Shown here: positions 52,561-60,893 of the stretch, piece after piece | Numbering within the stretch: the stretch's first letter is position 1 | How the letters are laid out: the number at the start of each line of letters is the position of its first letter | NCBI GenBank assembly: GCA_030706745.1 | Contig: JAUZNX010000008.1 | Location: forward strand, 94,328 to 158,327 | Direction: 5' to 3' | Source of the DNA: Bacteroidota bacterium | GTDB taxonomy: Bacteria; Bacteroidota; Ignavibacteria; Palsa-1295 | DNA length: 64,000 nt | The notes under the pieces: generated by a model | Database searches by the model: none | The model's input: the letters and a program-made list of their open reading frames with translations, nothing else | What the model was told of the DNA's origin: nothing | Position numbers and translations under genes: made by a program

Positions 52561-54159
52561 ATGACTAAGAAGTCCGTTACCTTTTTTCTGTTCTTCGCTT
52601 TGGGCCTAGTCTGTATTTACTCCAGTCGGGCATACGCATTTGATTTCCAATATGACATGCCGCAGTTCCGGTACGGGATCCATTATACTTGGAATTCGGG
52701 CCAGTGGGTGGAAGCTGCTAGGTTCACACCGTCGTATAACAGCAGTGGGCAGCTTGATTCCGCGTTGGTTGAAGCTTATGTGAACCAGAACTACATCGCA
52801 TATCAGCGGGCCACGGAGACCTATGTGAATGGCATGATCTCGCTGTATCGAATAAGCTCGTTCGATGGCACGTCATGGAGCGGTCTCGAGGTCGATTCTT
52901 TCACATATTCCGGCAATCGCATCCTCTATCAGGACCGCATGTTTTACAAAAATGGTGCGCTTCAAGAGCACGATTTGTACACGCATTCATATAACGGTTC
53001 CGGAGTCCGGATCGAGCGGCTGCAAGAGACATTGATTCCCGGCCCGCGCCGGAATGACGATGACTGGGTATATGTATATGACAACCAAGGCCGCATTGAT
53101 ACACTCTACGACAACAACTGGGATGGCGCGCAATGGGTACGCAAAGCTCGAGAGGTTTATCGTTATGGGACCGGCGGAGAATTGGACAGCGTGATTCGGG
53201 ACGTTTATTCCGCAGGAGCGTGGTCTCCCTATGAACTGTTTGTGGTCGTCGGCGCGGTGGCACCGGGATCGTCCCACCTCACAGTCCAGGCAGCGATGTC
53301 ATTCGATACGCTGGCAGGTGCGCTACAGACGGCCAGGCTCACTCTTACGAACGATGGCACGGCGGCGCTGAACATCCCATCATTCACGCTACGGAATGGA
53401 ACTGCATTTTCGCTGGCGGATACGGCGGTGGGAAGCATTGCGGCTGGCGGTAGTGCAATGATCGCGGTAACCTTCAAGCCGAAGATTTCCGGGCAATATT
53501 ACGATACGCTCGTCATTGGCCCCTCGGATGCACCGCTCGCGACGGTTGACCTTTCCGGCATAAGCCGCCTTGCGAATCTTGAGATCAACAGGGATACGAC
53601 CTCGCTGAGTACAATAGCGGGAGCTTCAGATACCGCCGAAGTCGTGTTAACCAATAATGCAAATGAGGTTATCAGCATAACCACGCTCCGAATCCTTACC
53701 ACTCCTTCGGATTATTCGGTCGAAGGGCTGGTCGATCCGCTTTCGATTGCCGCGGGGCAGTCAGCAAATCTTAGCGTTTACTATTCCCCGACACAGTCGT
53801 CGTCACTCTCATCTTCAGCCACGGTTTCGATGAGCTATACCGATGGTGGTTCGAGCCGCGATACCACGTTCGTACTCGAAGGGACAGTTGCCTCGTCGGC
53901 GGTGCAAAGGAACGAGGCAAAAGCCACCGTTCTAATGCTTTCGCCGAACCCTGCCAGTAATCACATTACCCTTGATGGGCTTAGCGGCATTAGCGAAGTT
54001 CACATACTCGATGCTGCTGGGCAGTCGGTACTTTCGCGAAGCATTACTGGACCCTCCGCGTCACTCGATGTCAGCGAATTGGCTTCCGGCGTTTACGCGG
54101 TGCAGATCCTTCACACCAACGGCAGCCCGGAGATTCAACGGCTAGCTATTATGCGCTGA
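52561..54159 (+). CDS. T9SS protein with choice-of-anchor D/ASH-like repeats
   Basis: This 532-residue protein has a signal peptide (VTFFLFFALGLVCIYSSRAYA). Its N-terminal half has repeated beta strands with Tyr and Trp, of YD-repeat or adhesin character (YNSSGQLDSALVEAYVNQNY). Residues about 235-430 hold two ASH-like repeats (FDTLAGALQTARLTLTNDGTAAL, VTFKPKISGQYYDTLVIG). A sorting domain ends it (LSPNPASNHITLDGL, LASGVYAVQIL, RLAIMR). It is probably exported and surface-bound. It follows the eroded TIR array. Confidence 0.85.
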   Translation: MTKKSVTFFLFFALGLVCIYSSRAYAFDFQYDMPQFRYGIHYTWNSGQWVEAARFTPSYNSSGQLDSALVEAYVNQNYIAYQRATETYVNGMISLYRISSFDGTSWSGLEVDSFTYSGNRILYQDRMFYKNGALQEHDLYTHSYNGSGVRIERLQETLIPGPRRNDDDWVYVYDNQGRIDTLYDNNWDGAQWVRKAREVYRYGTGGELDSVIRDVYSAGAWSPYELFVVVGAVAPGSSHLTVQAAMSFDTLAGALQTARLTLTNDGTAALNIPSFTLRNGTAFSLADTAVGSIAAGGSAMIAVTFKPKISGQYYDTLVIGPSDAPLATVDLSGISRLANLEINRDTTSLSTIAGASDTAEVVLTNNANEVISITTLRILTTPSDYSVEGLVDPLSIAAGQSANLSVYYSPTQSSSLSSSATVSMSYTDGGSSRDTTFVLEGTVASSAVQRNEAKATVLMLSPNPASNHITLDGLSGISEVHILDAAGQSVLSRSITGPSASLDVSELASGVYAVQILHTNGSPEIQRLAIMR

Positions 54160-54194
54160 ATCAACAAAAATGTTAGAAAGGAGAAAAAGAAAAA

Positions 54195-55433
54195 ATGAAA
54201 ACAGCATCCTCATTAGTTGCTTCGGCACTGGTAGTAACCAGCATGATCGTTGGAAATAGCATACCCGTTGTGGCGCAGTGGACGGAGGCAAACGGACCCT
54301 ATAGTAGCACGATCTATGGCATGGCCTCTGCTGGCCGAACACTCGTCGCCGGTTGGCCGAAAGGAGTCTTTGTATCGACAGACGATGGTGCGAACTGGGC
54401 ATCTTATAATAACTTGCTGACTAACGCCGGTGCTGTTTGCCTTGCTGCCGTTCCGGAAGCGGGTGGCGGTACGAACTTCTTTGCCAGTTATGGTTATGGA
54501 GGTCCATACATTTCGACGGATTACGGCAAGACCTGGACTCAGCGTCCTATCGGACAGAACTACGGTGTTTGGTCCCTCGCCGTTTCTGGCTCCAAACTTT
54601 TTGCTGGCACGAACAACGGCGCCTTTATTTCGTCCGACAATGGCTTAACGTGGGATACCGTCTGCATTGCCTTGCCGCAAAACTATCGTCCCATTTGTTT
54701 TGCCTTCGGATCGAAGGTCTTCATGCTGTCTCAGCTCGGCGTCGTGCTTTCGACGGATGCCGGCAACACGTGGTCCGTGGTGGATTCCGCACTGAAGCGG
54801 CCCGGCATCCTGGCTGCGTCTGGCTCGGACCTCTACACCTTCGCCGACAGCGTTTTGCGGTCTAGTGACGATGGCAGAAGCTGGACGAGTGTCACCAACA
54901 ATCTGCCGATCACGCCATACAATCAGGTCAGCGCGTTGGCTGCTTCTGGCAATATGTTGTTTGTTGGAACGTCCGCAAAAGGACTCTTTCGTTCGACTGA
55001 TCGGGGTGCAACGTGGGCATCGATCAGCGACGGTTTACCCAACAACGGGGTGCCAAACAATTTGACGTATACTACCGTATATTCATTGGCTATTACCGAT
55101 TCGTTTCTGCTCGTCGGATTTAACCAGGGCGGTATTTGGAGAAGACCGTTGTCACAGATGACTGCTTCCGTAGAACAACGTCCAACCGTCAGGGATCGCG
55201 AGTCCTTCCTTCCATATCCCAATCCTGCCAGCACTGCCATAAATATGGACGGACTTGAGGGCATTAGCGAAGTTCGCATTCTCGATGCCACAGGAAGGCA
55301 AGTACTTTCGCAAAAGATTGCCGACGCGCGGGTCTTGCTCGATGTGAGCGGCCTTGCCTCCGGAGTGTATTCCGCTATACTCACTCATACGAATGGCGCC
55401 ATTGATGTTCGGCGATTCTCAGTGCTTCACTGA
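54195..55433 (+). CDS. T9SS BNR/sialidase-type propeller protein
   Basis: This 412-residue protein has a signal peptide (SSLVASALVVTSMIVGNSIPVVAQ). It has about six BNR-like blades, each with the Ser-x-Asp-x-Gly-x-Thr-Trp box (STDDGANWAS, SSDNGLTWDTV, STDAGNTWSV, SSDDGRSWTS, STDRGATWAS). The sorting domain is at the end (LPYPNPASTAINMDGL, ILDATGRQVLS, LASGVYSAIL, RFSVLH). Such propellers bind or report on other proteins. GGAGAAAAAGAAAAA precedes the ATG as a ribosome site. It has 36 bases of separation from the preceding cargo gene. Confidence 0.87.
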   Translation: MKTASSLVASALVVTSMIVGNSIPVVAQWTEANGPYSSTIYGMASAGRTLVAGWPKGVFVSTDDGANWASYNNLLTNAGAVCLAAVPEAGGGTNFFASYGYGGPYISTDYGKTWTQRPIGQNYGVWSLAVSGSKLFAGTNNGAFISSDNGLTWDTVCIALPQNYRPICFAFGSKVFMLSQLGVVLSTDAGNTWSVVDSALKRPGILAASGSDLYTFADSVLRSSDDGRSWTSVTNNLPITPYNQVSALAASGNMLFVGTSAKGLFRSTDRGATWASISDGLPNNGVPNNLTYTTVYSLAITDSFLLVGFNQGGIWRRPLSQMTASVEQRPTVRDRESFLPYPNPASTAINMDGLEGISEVRILDATGRQVLSQKIADARVLLDVSGLASGVYSAILTHTNGAIDVRRFSVLH

Positions 55434-55492
55434 AGGAGGCCGGTGGAAGCGCCAAACGTTGTTGGTGTAGAAGTGGACCTAGATCCTTGCTT

Positions 55493-55753
55493 ATGACTAA
55501 GATCCTTCTGCAGATTGCGCTTCTGACCTTTCTCGCGATCATGGCGCGCGCACAATCTACGATCACAATCGACACAGCCACCGAATACCAAACCATTGCA
55601 TTTACCAACACGTTGGATCGGATTGCGCTCGAAGAAGCAGAATCAAATACGAAAATAGCTGCACTTCATTTGTCCTCCTTGCCACCCGGGGCTTACCTTT
55701 TGGCAGATCATACATCGATCTGTATGAGTACGAACCGAATAATTGTCAGATGA
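55493..55753 (+). CDS. Small secreted protein with T9SS-like end
   Basis: ATG 55493 gives an 86-residue product: a signal peptide (KILLQIALLTFLAIMARAQ), about 35 residues of unknown structure, and an end reading ALHLSSLPPGAYLLADHT then RIIVR. That end resembles the last strands of a sorting domain (LPSGTYFL and -IVR), but lacks the PNP start. The stop overlaps the next ATG by 4 bases. It is either a tiny T9SS cargo or a relic of a larger gene that lost its middle. Confidence 0.6.
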   Translation: MTKILLQIALLTFLAIMARAQSTITIDTATEYQTIAFTNTLDRIALEEAESNTKIAALHLSSLPPGAYLLADHTSICMSTNRIIVR

Positions 55754-56679
55754 AAATCTTTGTTGCGGGCGCCTCTGGTTTCATTGGGGAGCGGGTCCTT
55801 GATGACCTGCTCCGCACCGGTCACGATGTGACGGCCCACGTCCATTCCGATGCATCGCTGCGGGCACTCCAACGAGAGCACCCAGACCTGCACATGGTCA
55901 AAGTCGATCTCTCAAAAGAGAAGGAGGTTCATGGCATAATTGCGCATGGTACCGAGGCCGTGATTTACTTGCCGGGCGTGTTGCGCGAATCGAAAGGACT
56001 AACTTTCGAAGGACTGCATGTCGATGGCGTCCGAAATTTACTCGCTGAGGCAAAGATGGCAGGAGTGCGCCGATGGATCCAGATGTCTGCTCTCGGCGTC
56101 GAGCCGCATTCGAATATCAGATACTATGACACCAAATGGCGCGCTGAGGTGATGGTTCGGGCCAGTGGACTCGCCTGGACAATTCTTCGGCCTTCGCTAA
56201 TCTTCGATGACCGTCCGCGGCGACAGCACAACTTTGTCAGTGAGGTTGCGAAGGCAATTCGGATGGCGCCATTCGTACCAATTTTGGGACGCGGCGATTT
56301 TCTGATGCAGCCCGTCTCGGTCGACGACGTGTCGCAGACCATCATACAATCGCTCACGAAACCCGAGACGATTGACAAGACCTTCGAACTCGGCGGACCA
56401 GAGAAGTTAACCTATAAAGAAATTGTGCTTCGGATTGCGTGCGCAATGGGATCGAAGAAGCGCGCAGCACATATTCCGATGTGGCTAATCCTTGGTGCCG
56501 CACAATTACTTCAGCGATTTTCATGGTTTCCAATCACTGTTGATGAGTTGACGATGCTGACGGCCGGGAATTACATTCGAGATGCCGGATGTGAGCGAGA
56601 TTGGCGCGCAACGTTCGAACTGCCAATGAAGCGATTCGACGAAGCAGCTATCAGCAAATTGCTGACGGCCCCCCATTAG
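55750..56679 (+). CDS. NDUFA9-like NAD(P)-dependent reductase
   Basis: This 309-residue protein has the atypical short-chain dehydrogenase pattern with FVAGASGFIGERVLDDLLR at the N-terminus binding the dinucleotide. Later segments WTILRPSLIFDDRPRRQHNF and GGPEKLTYKEIVLRIA match the complex I NDUFA9 subunit family. It probably acts on a quinone-, lipid- or sugar-like substrate; the family is mostly uncharacterised outside complex I. The start overlaps the preceding stop as ATGA, so the pair may be co-translated. It is convergent with apt. Confidence 0.86.
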   Translation: MKIFVAGASGFIGERVLDDLLRTGHDVTAHVHSDASLRALQREHPDLHMVKVDLSKEKEVHGIIAHGTEAVIYLPGVLRESKGLTFEGLHVDGVRNLLAEAKMAGVRRWIQMSALGVEPHSNIRYYDTKWRAEVMVRASGLAWTILRPSLIFDDRPRRQHNFVSEVAKAIRMAPFVPILGRGDFLMQPVSVDDVSQTIIQSLTKPETIDKTFELGGPEKLTYKEIVLRIACAMGSKKRAAHIPMWLILGAAQLLQRFSWFPITVDELTMLTAGNYIRDAGCERDWRATFELPMKRFDEAAISKLLTAPH

Positions 56680-57218
56680 TCAAACGAGAGCAGCGACAGT
56701 ACATCATCGTTCTCCAGTGCAAGGCGACCTTGAAGAAACTGGAGCTCGATCAGGAATGCGAATCCCTCGACCGATCCACCCAAACGATTGACCAGCCGTT
56801 TGGCTGCGCTTGCAGTCCCTCCGGTGGCCAGCAAGTCATCCACGATGATCACCCGATCCCCGCTAACGATTGCGTCGGTGTGGACCTCCATGCTGTTCAC
56901 GCCGTATTCGAGCGCATACTCTTCCTGTATGGTCTGGTAGGGGAGCTTGCCGGATTTCCGGACTGGCACGAACGGAAGCCCCAACTCGAGCGCCAGTGGC
57001 ATCCCAAAGACAAAACCTCGGGACTCAATGCCGACGATGATGGTCGGCTCCTTTGCGCGCGCAAAGTCAAGAAAACGGTCGATGACTTCGCGCATGGCAT
57101 CTGGATTCGATAGTACCGGTGTAATATCCTTGAAAAGGATACCAGCACGCGGAAAATCGGGAATATCCCGTATCAGTTGCTCGGCTAAAAGACTCTCTTC
57201 GACAATGGGTTCTAGCAT
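56676..57218 (-). CDS. apt: Adenine phosphoribosyltransferase
   Basis: This 180-residue protein has the PRPP-binding loop in VIIVDDLLATGGTASAAKRL and the family start LIRDIPDFPRAGILFKDITP. ESRGFVFGMPLALELGLPF supplies the base-binding part. It salvages adenine to AMP using PRPP. It ends with 4-base overlap against the reductase, convergently. Length and motifs leave little doubt. Confidence 0.96.
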   Translation of the reverse strand: MLEPIVEESLLAEQLIRDIPDFPRAGILFKDITPVLSNPDAMREVIDRFLDFARAKEPTIIVGIESRGFVFGMPLALELGLPFVPVRKSGKLPYQTIQEEYALEYGVNSMEVHTDAIVSGDRVIIVDDLLATGGTASAAKRLVNRLGGSVEGFAFLIELQFLQGRLALENDDVLSLLSFD

Positions 57219-57376
57219 GGGAGTATGTATTTGCCATGCAATAATACGACAAAATCGAACTATCCTGGCCTGATTGCGTTTATTCGGCGCTGTTTTAACC
57301 GTGGGAGTCTCTCTCAGCCAGCCCTCGTCCAGAGGGTAGGATGAATCAGGGGACGTACCACTAAACCATTAACAAC

Positions 57377-57802
57377 ATGGCGAAAAAAGTAACTGGATTC
57401 ATCAAACTGCAGATTCCAGCCGGAAAGGCCAATCCCGCGCCGCCGGTTGGCCCGGCGCTCGGTCAAAAGGGTGTCAACATCCCGGAGTTCTGCAAACAAT
57501 TCAACGCACGGACCTCCAAAGAGGGCGACATGATTATTCCTGTCGTTATCACGGTCTATTCTGATAAGAGCTTCACTTTCATCACCAAGACTCCGCCAGC
57601 GGCGTCCTTGTTGCTGAAGGCGGTCTCCGTCGATAAAGGCTCGAAGGAGCCGAATCGCATCAAGGTTGCGAAAGTCTCGCGTGAAGACGTCGAGAAAATT
57701 GCAAAGCTCAAAATGCCGGACCTGAACGCTGCTTCCATTGAAGCCGCGATCAGCATGGTCTCTGGAACCGCCCGTTCGATGGGCATTACTGTGGAGGGAT
57801 AA
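57377..57802 (+). CDS. rplK: 50S ribosomal protein L11
   Basis: This 141-residue protein starts [20 protein letters not shown] and continues with [20 protein letters not shown], the L11 N-terminal domain. [20 protein letters not shown] and a C-terminal [12 protein letters not shown] complete the family pattern. L11 sits at the GTPase centre of the ribosome. The usual secE-nusG genes are not upstream; apt lies there instead. A 158-base leader separates the two. Confidence 0.97.
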   Translation: MAKKVTGFIKLQIPAGKANPAPPVGPALGQKGVNIPEFCKQFNARTSKEGDMIIPVVITVYSDKSFTFITKTPPAASLLLKAVSVDKGSKEPNRIKVAKVSREDVEKIAKLKMPDLNAASIEAAISMVSGTARSMGITVEG

Positions 57803-57806
57803 GACC

Positions 57807-58511
57807 ATGGCACAGCACGGAAAGCGTTACAACAATCTCGTTAAGAAGGCCGGCACGGAGAGCAAAGCGCTCCATATCGCCGATGCCGTCAGTAAGATGA
57901 AGGCGACCGCCACGGCAAAGTTCGATGAGTCGGTCGATATTGCGATCAATCTTGGAGTCGATCCCCGCAAAGCCGATCAGGCGATTCGCGGTACCGTTTC
58001 TTTGCCGCACGGGATTGGCAAGACGGTGCGCGTGACGGTCGTGACCCGCAATCAGGAAGCTGCCGCGCTTGCGGCCGGCGCCGATGAAGCGGGTTTCGAG
58101 ACGATTCTCGAAAAGATCAAAGGCGGATGGACCGATACCGATGTCATCATCGCAACACCCGAAGTCATGGGTGAGCTTGGTAAGCTGGGCCGAATTCTCG
58201 GACCGCGCGGACTCATGCCGAACCCGAAATCGGGTACGGTCACGCAGGACGTTGCCACAGCGGTGAAGGAAGTCAAGGCCGGTAAGATCGAGTATCGTGT
58301 CGATAAGGGCGGCAACGTGCATGCCTCGGTCGGCAAGGCGTCGTTCGAAGCACCGAAGTTGGTGGACAACATCAATATGTTCTTGGCGACGATTATCCGC
58401 GCGAAGCCGTCTTCGGCCAAGGGCCATTACATCAAGTCTGTCGCGATCAGTTCGACCATGGGTCCGAGCTTTAAGATCGACTCGACCGAAGCGCAGAAGG
58501 CGCACGGATAA
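57807..58511 (+). CDS. rplA: 50S ribosomal protein L1
   Basis: ATG 57807 follows GGAGGG by 6 bases and the rplK stop by 4. The 234-residue protein has the L1 segments AVSKMKATATAKFDESVDIA, ILGPRGLMPNPKSGTVTQDV and FEAPKLVDNINMFLATI. It binds 23S rRNA and usually represses its own operon. In most bacteria rplJ and rplL follow; here a terminator follows instead. Confidence 0.97.
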   Translation: MAQHGKRYNNLVKKAGTESKALHIADAVSKMKATATAKFDESVDIAINLGVDPRKADQAIRGTVSLPHGIGKTVRVTVVTRNQEAAALAAGADEAGFETILEKIKGGWTDTDVIIATPEVMGELGKLGRILGPRGLMPNPKSGTVTQDVATAVKEVKAGKIEYRVDKGGNVHASVGKASFEAPKLVDNINMFLATIIRAKPSSAKGHYIKSVAISSTMGPSFKIDSTEAQKAHG

Positions 58512-58544
58512 TGCTTGACGCGTAACGCGTTAATGGATATTCAG

Positions 58545-58580
58545 GATGCCCGTGAACCATTGGTTTGCGGGCATCATTGT
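58545..58580 (+). terminator. Terminator of rplK-rplA
   Basis: GATGCCCG and CGGGCATC form a stem with a loop TGAACCATTGGTTTG, followed by ATTGTTTTG. It ends the ribosomal pair. Confidence 0.85.
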
Positions 58581-58602
58581 TTTGTATGCTTAATTCGGAC
58601 CT

Positions 58603-58713
58603 GCCGTCATTGCGAGCGTAACGAAGTGAAGCAAAGCAATCCCTTGCTCGATAGCCTCATGTTGCCCCGTACGAGATTGCTTCGTCGGGCTTCGCCCTCC
58701 TCGCAATGACAGC
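58603..58713. repeat. REP-like inverted repeat (TGTCATTGCGAG family)
   Basis: The left end GCCGTCATTGCGAGCG and the right end reading GCTGTCATTGCGAGG on the opposite strand form outer arms, with AAGCAATC and GATTGCTTCG as inner arms. This family of dispersed palindromic sequences occurs in many bacterial genomes. It carries no gene and may be a small mobile element. Confidence 0.75.
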
Positions 58714-58732
58714 AATAGAACATAAGTCTTAC

Positions 58733-59470
58733 ATGCGCTCCATTTTTCTTCTCATTCTCCTCCTCGCCCCGTTCGCGGCCTCAGCCCAAACTGCGCCGAG
58801 GCCAACCCCTGGTCGTGCGAAAGTCGATGCTGGCTACAAGTATCAAGAGAAGCTCGCCGATAGCACAGCCACCGCAAAGCAGGTCATCAAGAATTGGAGT
58901 CGCATCGCGCAGGACACCGATGTGAGGCGCGATCCCGATGCGCTGGCCGTGGCATTGAGCTGCGAGGCGTTGTTGCGACTGCAAATCGGGGAGAAGAAGA
59001 TTGCCGACTCTGTCTTCGCGCGCGGCATGGGACGCTTCCGTCTCAAAAAATCGAAAGCGTACTTCCTGGTTGTCTTCTCCGATCTGGATCGCGAGTTAAA
59101 TCATTACGAGCGCGCGATGAACTCATACGAAGAGATCATCACTACGATGGACTCGATTCCCGAGTTATGGGACATTGATTTCTATCGCAAGTCCGGCTAC
59201 GCTGTCTATGCATACGCAATCGACGCTTCGCTTGGCATTACACGCATCGGAATGGCAAACGCCGATTACCACAAGCGTGCGGTCGAGTTGCTTGGCGATG
59301 AACTGGACCGACACCCGAACGATGCTCTCGGCGTCATGGCGCTCGTCTGCCTGCACCACCTCGGCGCGATTAACAATGAAGCCTACAAGTTCAAGCTCGA
59401 TCTCGCCTGCTCCCGCAAACCCGAGTTGCGAGATGCAAGCGAGACGTTCGAGAAGCAGTTCAAGCAGTAG
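58733..59470 (+). CDS. Secreted helical repeat protein of unknown function
   Basis: ATG 58733 (MRSIFLLILLLAPFAASAQT) gives a 245-residue product with a clear signal peptide; a longer frame would start inside the palindromic repeat. The mature part is helical with TPR-like spacing (YERAMNSYEEIITTMDSIPELW, AVELLGDELDRHPNDALGVM). It carries no T9SS tail. Its stop abuts the 5'-truncated T9SS pseudogene. I cannot assign a function. Confidence 0.75.
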   Translation: MRSIFLLILLLAPFAASAQTAPRPTPGRAKVDAGYKYQEKLADSTATAKQVIKNWSRIAQDTDVRRDPDALAVALSCEALLRLQIGEKKIADSVFARGMGRFRLKKSKAYFLVVFSDLDRELNHYERAMNSYEEIITTMDSIPELWDIDFYRKSGYAVYAYAIDASLGITRIGMANADYHKRAVELLGDELDRHPNDALGVMALVCLHHLGAINNEAYKFKLDLACSRKPELRDASETFEKQFKQ

Positions 59471-59472
59471 TC

Positions 59473-60072
59473 TGGCGGCATACAAAGCTTTTTGCAGGGA
59501 CACAGGACGGTATTTATGCCTCGACCAATAACGGCGAGAGCTGGGTCGCCGCCAGCACCGGGTTGACAAGCACTTTTATCCGGACTATAGCAGTAAGTGG
59601 CTCGAATCTGTTCGCCGGGACCGGCGGTGGTGTCTTTCTCTCCATCGATAATGGAACAACTTGGGCAGATGTGAGCGGCGGCTTAACAAGTACCCAAATC
59701 ACGGCGCTTGGAGTTATTGGCTCGAATCTTTTTGCAGGGACTTACAGCGGTGTTTGGTGCCGCCCCCTTTCAGAGATGATAGATCCTGCCACAGTAACTG
59801 CAACGGCATCATCGAAGCACAACGTTAGCACCTATCCCAATCCCTTCTCCCAATCCACCACAATCTCCTTCACGCCGGAGGCCAGCGGCTATGCGGAGGT
59901 CTCGATCGTGAACCTGCTGGGTGTCGAAGTGGCGCGGCTGTTTGCGGGTGAGCTTGGAGCAGGGAAGCGTACGTTCGAGTGGAAGCCTTCCGAAGTGCCG
60001 GATGGAATGTATGAATGTCTGGTCCGAATGAACGGGCGAGTGAAGAAGATCTCAGTAATGCTGGTACGTTAG
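59473..60072 (+). pseudogene. 5'-truncated T9SS BNR-propeller gene
   Basis: The frame lacks a start and a signal. From about 59488 it reads LFAGTQDGIYASTNNGESW and LFAGTGGGVFLSIDNGTTW, two BNR blades, then a GVWCRPLSEM close and a sorting domain (YPNPFSQSTTISF, IVNLLGVEVARL, PDGMYECLVRM). The 54195 protein ends its blades the same way (GIWRRPLSQM). The beginning lies directly after the 58733 stop. It is the 3' remnant of a cargo gene; TTG 59563 gives a possible but unlikely internal start. Confidence 0.8.
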
Positions 60073-60077
60073 TCGCG

Positions 60078-60140
60078 GTGTAGATGCAAGCTCCAGCTTG
60101 CATCAATGGGCAGAGGGTAAGCTGGAGCTTGCCCCTACAC
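60078..60140. repeat. Large inverted repeat between pseudogene and LiaF-like gene
   Basis: The two arms of about 24 bases share GTGTAG and GCAAGCTCCAGCTT in inverted orientation, with 14 bases between. The left arm itself contains the palindrome GCAAGCTCCAGCTTGC. It may act as a terminator for converging transcripts, or be a dispersed repeat. Confidence 0.75.
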
Positions 60141-60144
60141 ATCA

Positions 60145-60849
60145 TCAGTTCTTAACTTCGACGCCGCCAAAAATCGCAGAGCCGCGGACGTGCAGCGTTT
60201 TGGTCGGCGCTCCCGGAGTTGGTGTGTAGCGCGTTTTATCCGAGAAGCCACCAAAGAGTCCGATTCCCTCCATTGAAATGTGCCACGATTCGGGAGTATA
60301 AATCTCACCGCCGCCGAAAAATGCATTCACAAAGATCACGGCGTCATCACCTTTCATTTGGGCGCGCGATAAGTCGATCTTGAATCCACCAAATACCGCA
60401 GTTACAGTGACACCCGACTTAAATTCGCCCTCTACACGTCGATCGATGCCACCAAAGATCGCAACAGAATTGAAGCCGGAGCGGTCGAGCGAAGGGACGA
60501 CATCAACTTGCGCTCCCTTGCGAGTTTGCAGTGCTCGCCATACCATCAGCAATCCGGGCACAATGAGGAAGAGAGGCCAGAGATCGCCAATACCATAGCG
60601 TATCGCGCCGAACTCGTGCATCGTGAGCAATACACCCATGCCGATTGCGAACAACGCGATTATCTTCTCGCGTGGCTCGGGCGATGAAAAGAGGCGAACG
60701 ATGCCCCAAACACAAAACACAAGGGGCCAGGCCTGCCACACTACGTCCGCATTGACCATGCTGAATCGGTCTAGTAGAAATACCACTCCGATGGTGGCCA
60801 GGACGAGTCCATAGATAAGTGGCGCTACAGCGGATCTAGTCTGTTCCAT
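60145..60849 (-). CDS. LiaF-like membrane protein
   Basis: The 234-residue protein has about four helices in residues 10-110 (LIYGLVLATIGVVFLLDRFS, IIALFAIGMGVLLTM, IGDLWPLFLIVPGLLMVWRAL). A beta-helix-like C-terminal half follows with repeats FGGIDRRVEGEFKSG, FGGFKIDLSRAQM, FGGGEIYTPESW and FGGFSDKT, as in LiaF/YvqF envelope-stress proteins. LiaF regulates a two-component system in Firmicutes; no histidine kinase is adjacent here. The cell-envelope role is inferred from the fold. Confidence 0.88.
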   Translation of the reverse strand: MEQTRSAVAPLIYGLVLATIGVVFLLDRFSMVNADVVWQAWPLVFCVWGIVRLFSSPEPREKIIALFAIGMGVLLTMHEFGAIRYGIGDLWPLFLIVPGLLMVWRALQTRKGAQVDVVPSLDRSGFNSVAIFGGIDRRVEGEFKSGVTVTAVFGGFKIDLSRAQMKGDDAVIFVNAFFGGGEIYTPESWHISMEGIGLFGGFSDKTRYTPTPGAPTKTLHVRGSAIFGGVEVKN

Positions 60850-60893
60850 GTGTTCCCCTCGTAGTTAGGTGCTTGAGGAGTCCCGGAAGGGGC

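Noticed and set aside
57786..58505. 239-residue minus-strand frame opposite rplA
   Set aside because: It is a mirror of the strongly biased codons of rplA and has no family likeness.
58706..58732. Longer start of the 58733 gene
   Set aside because: The ATG lies inside the palindromic repeat and the added residues would precede a complete signal peptide.
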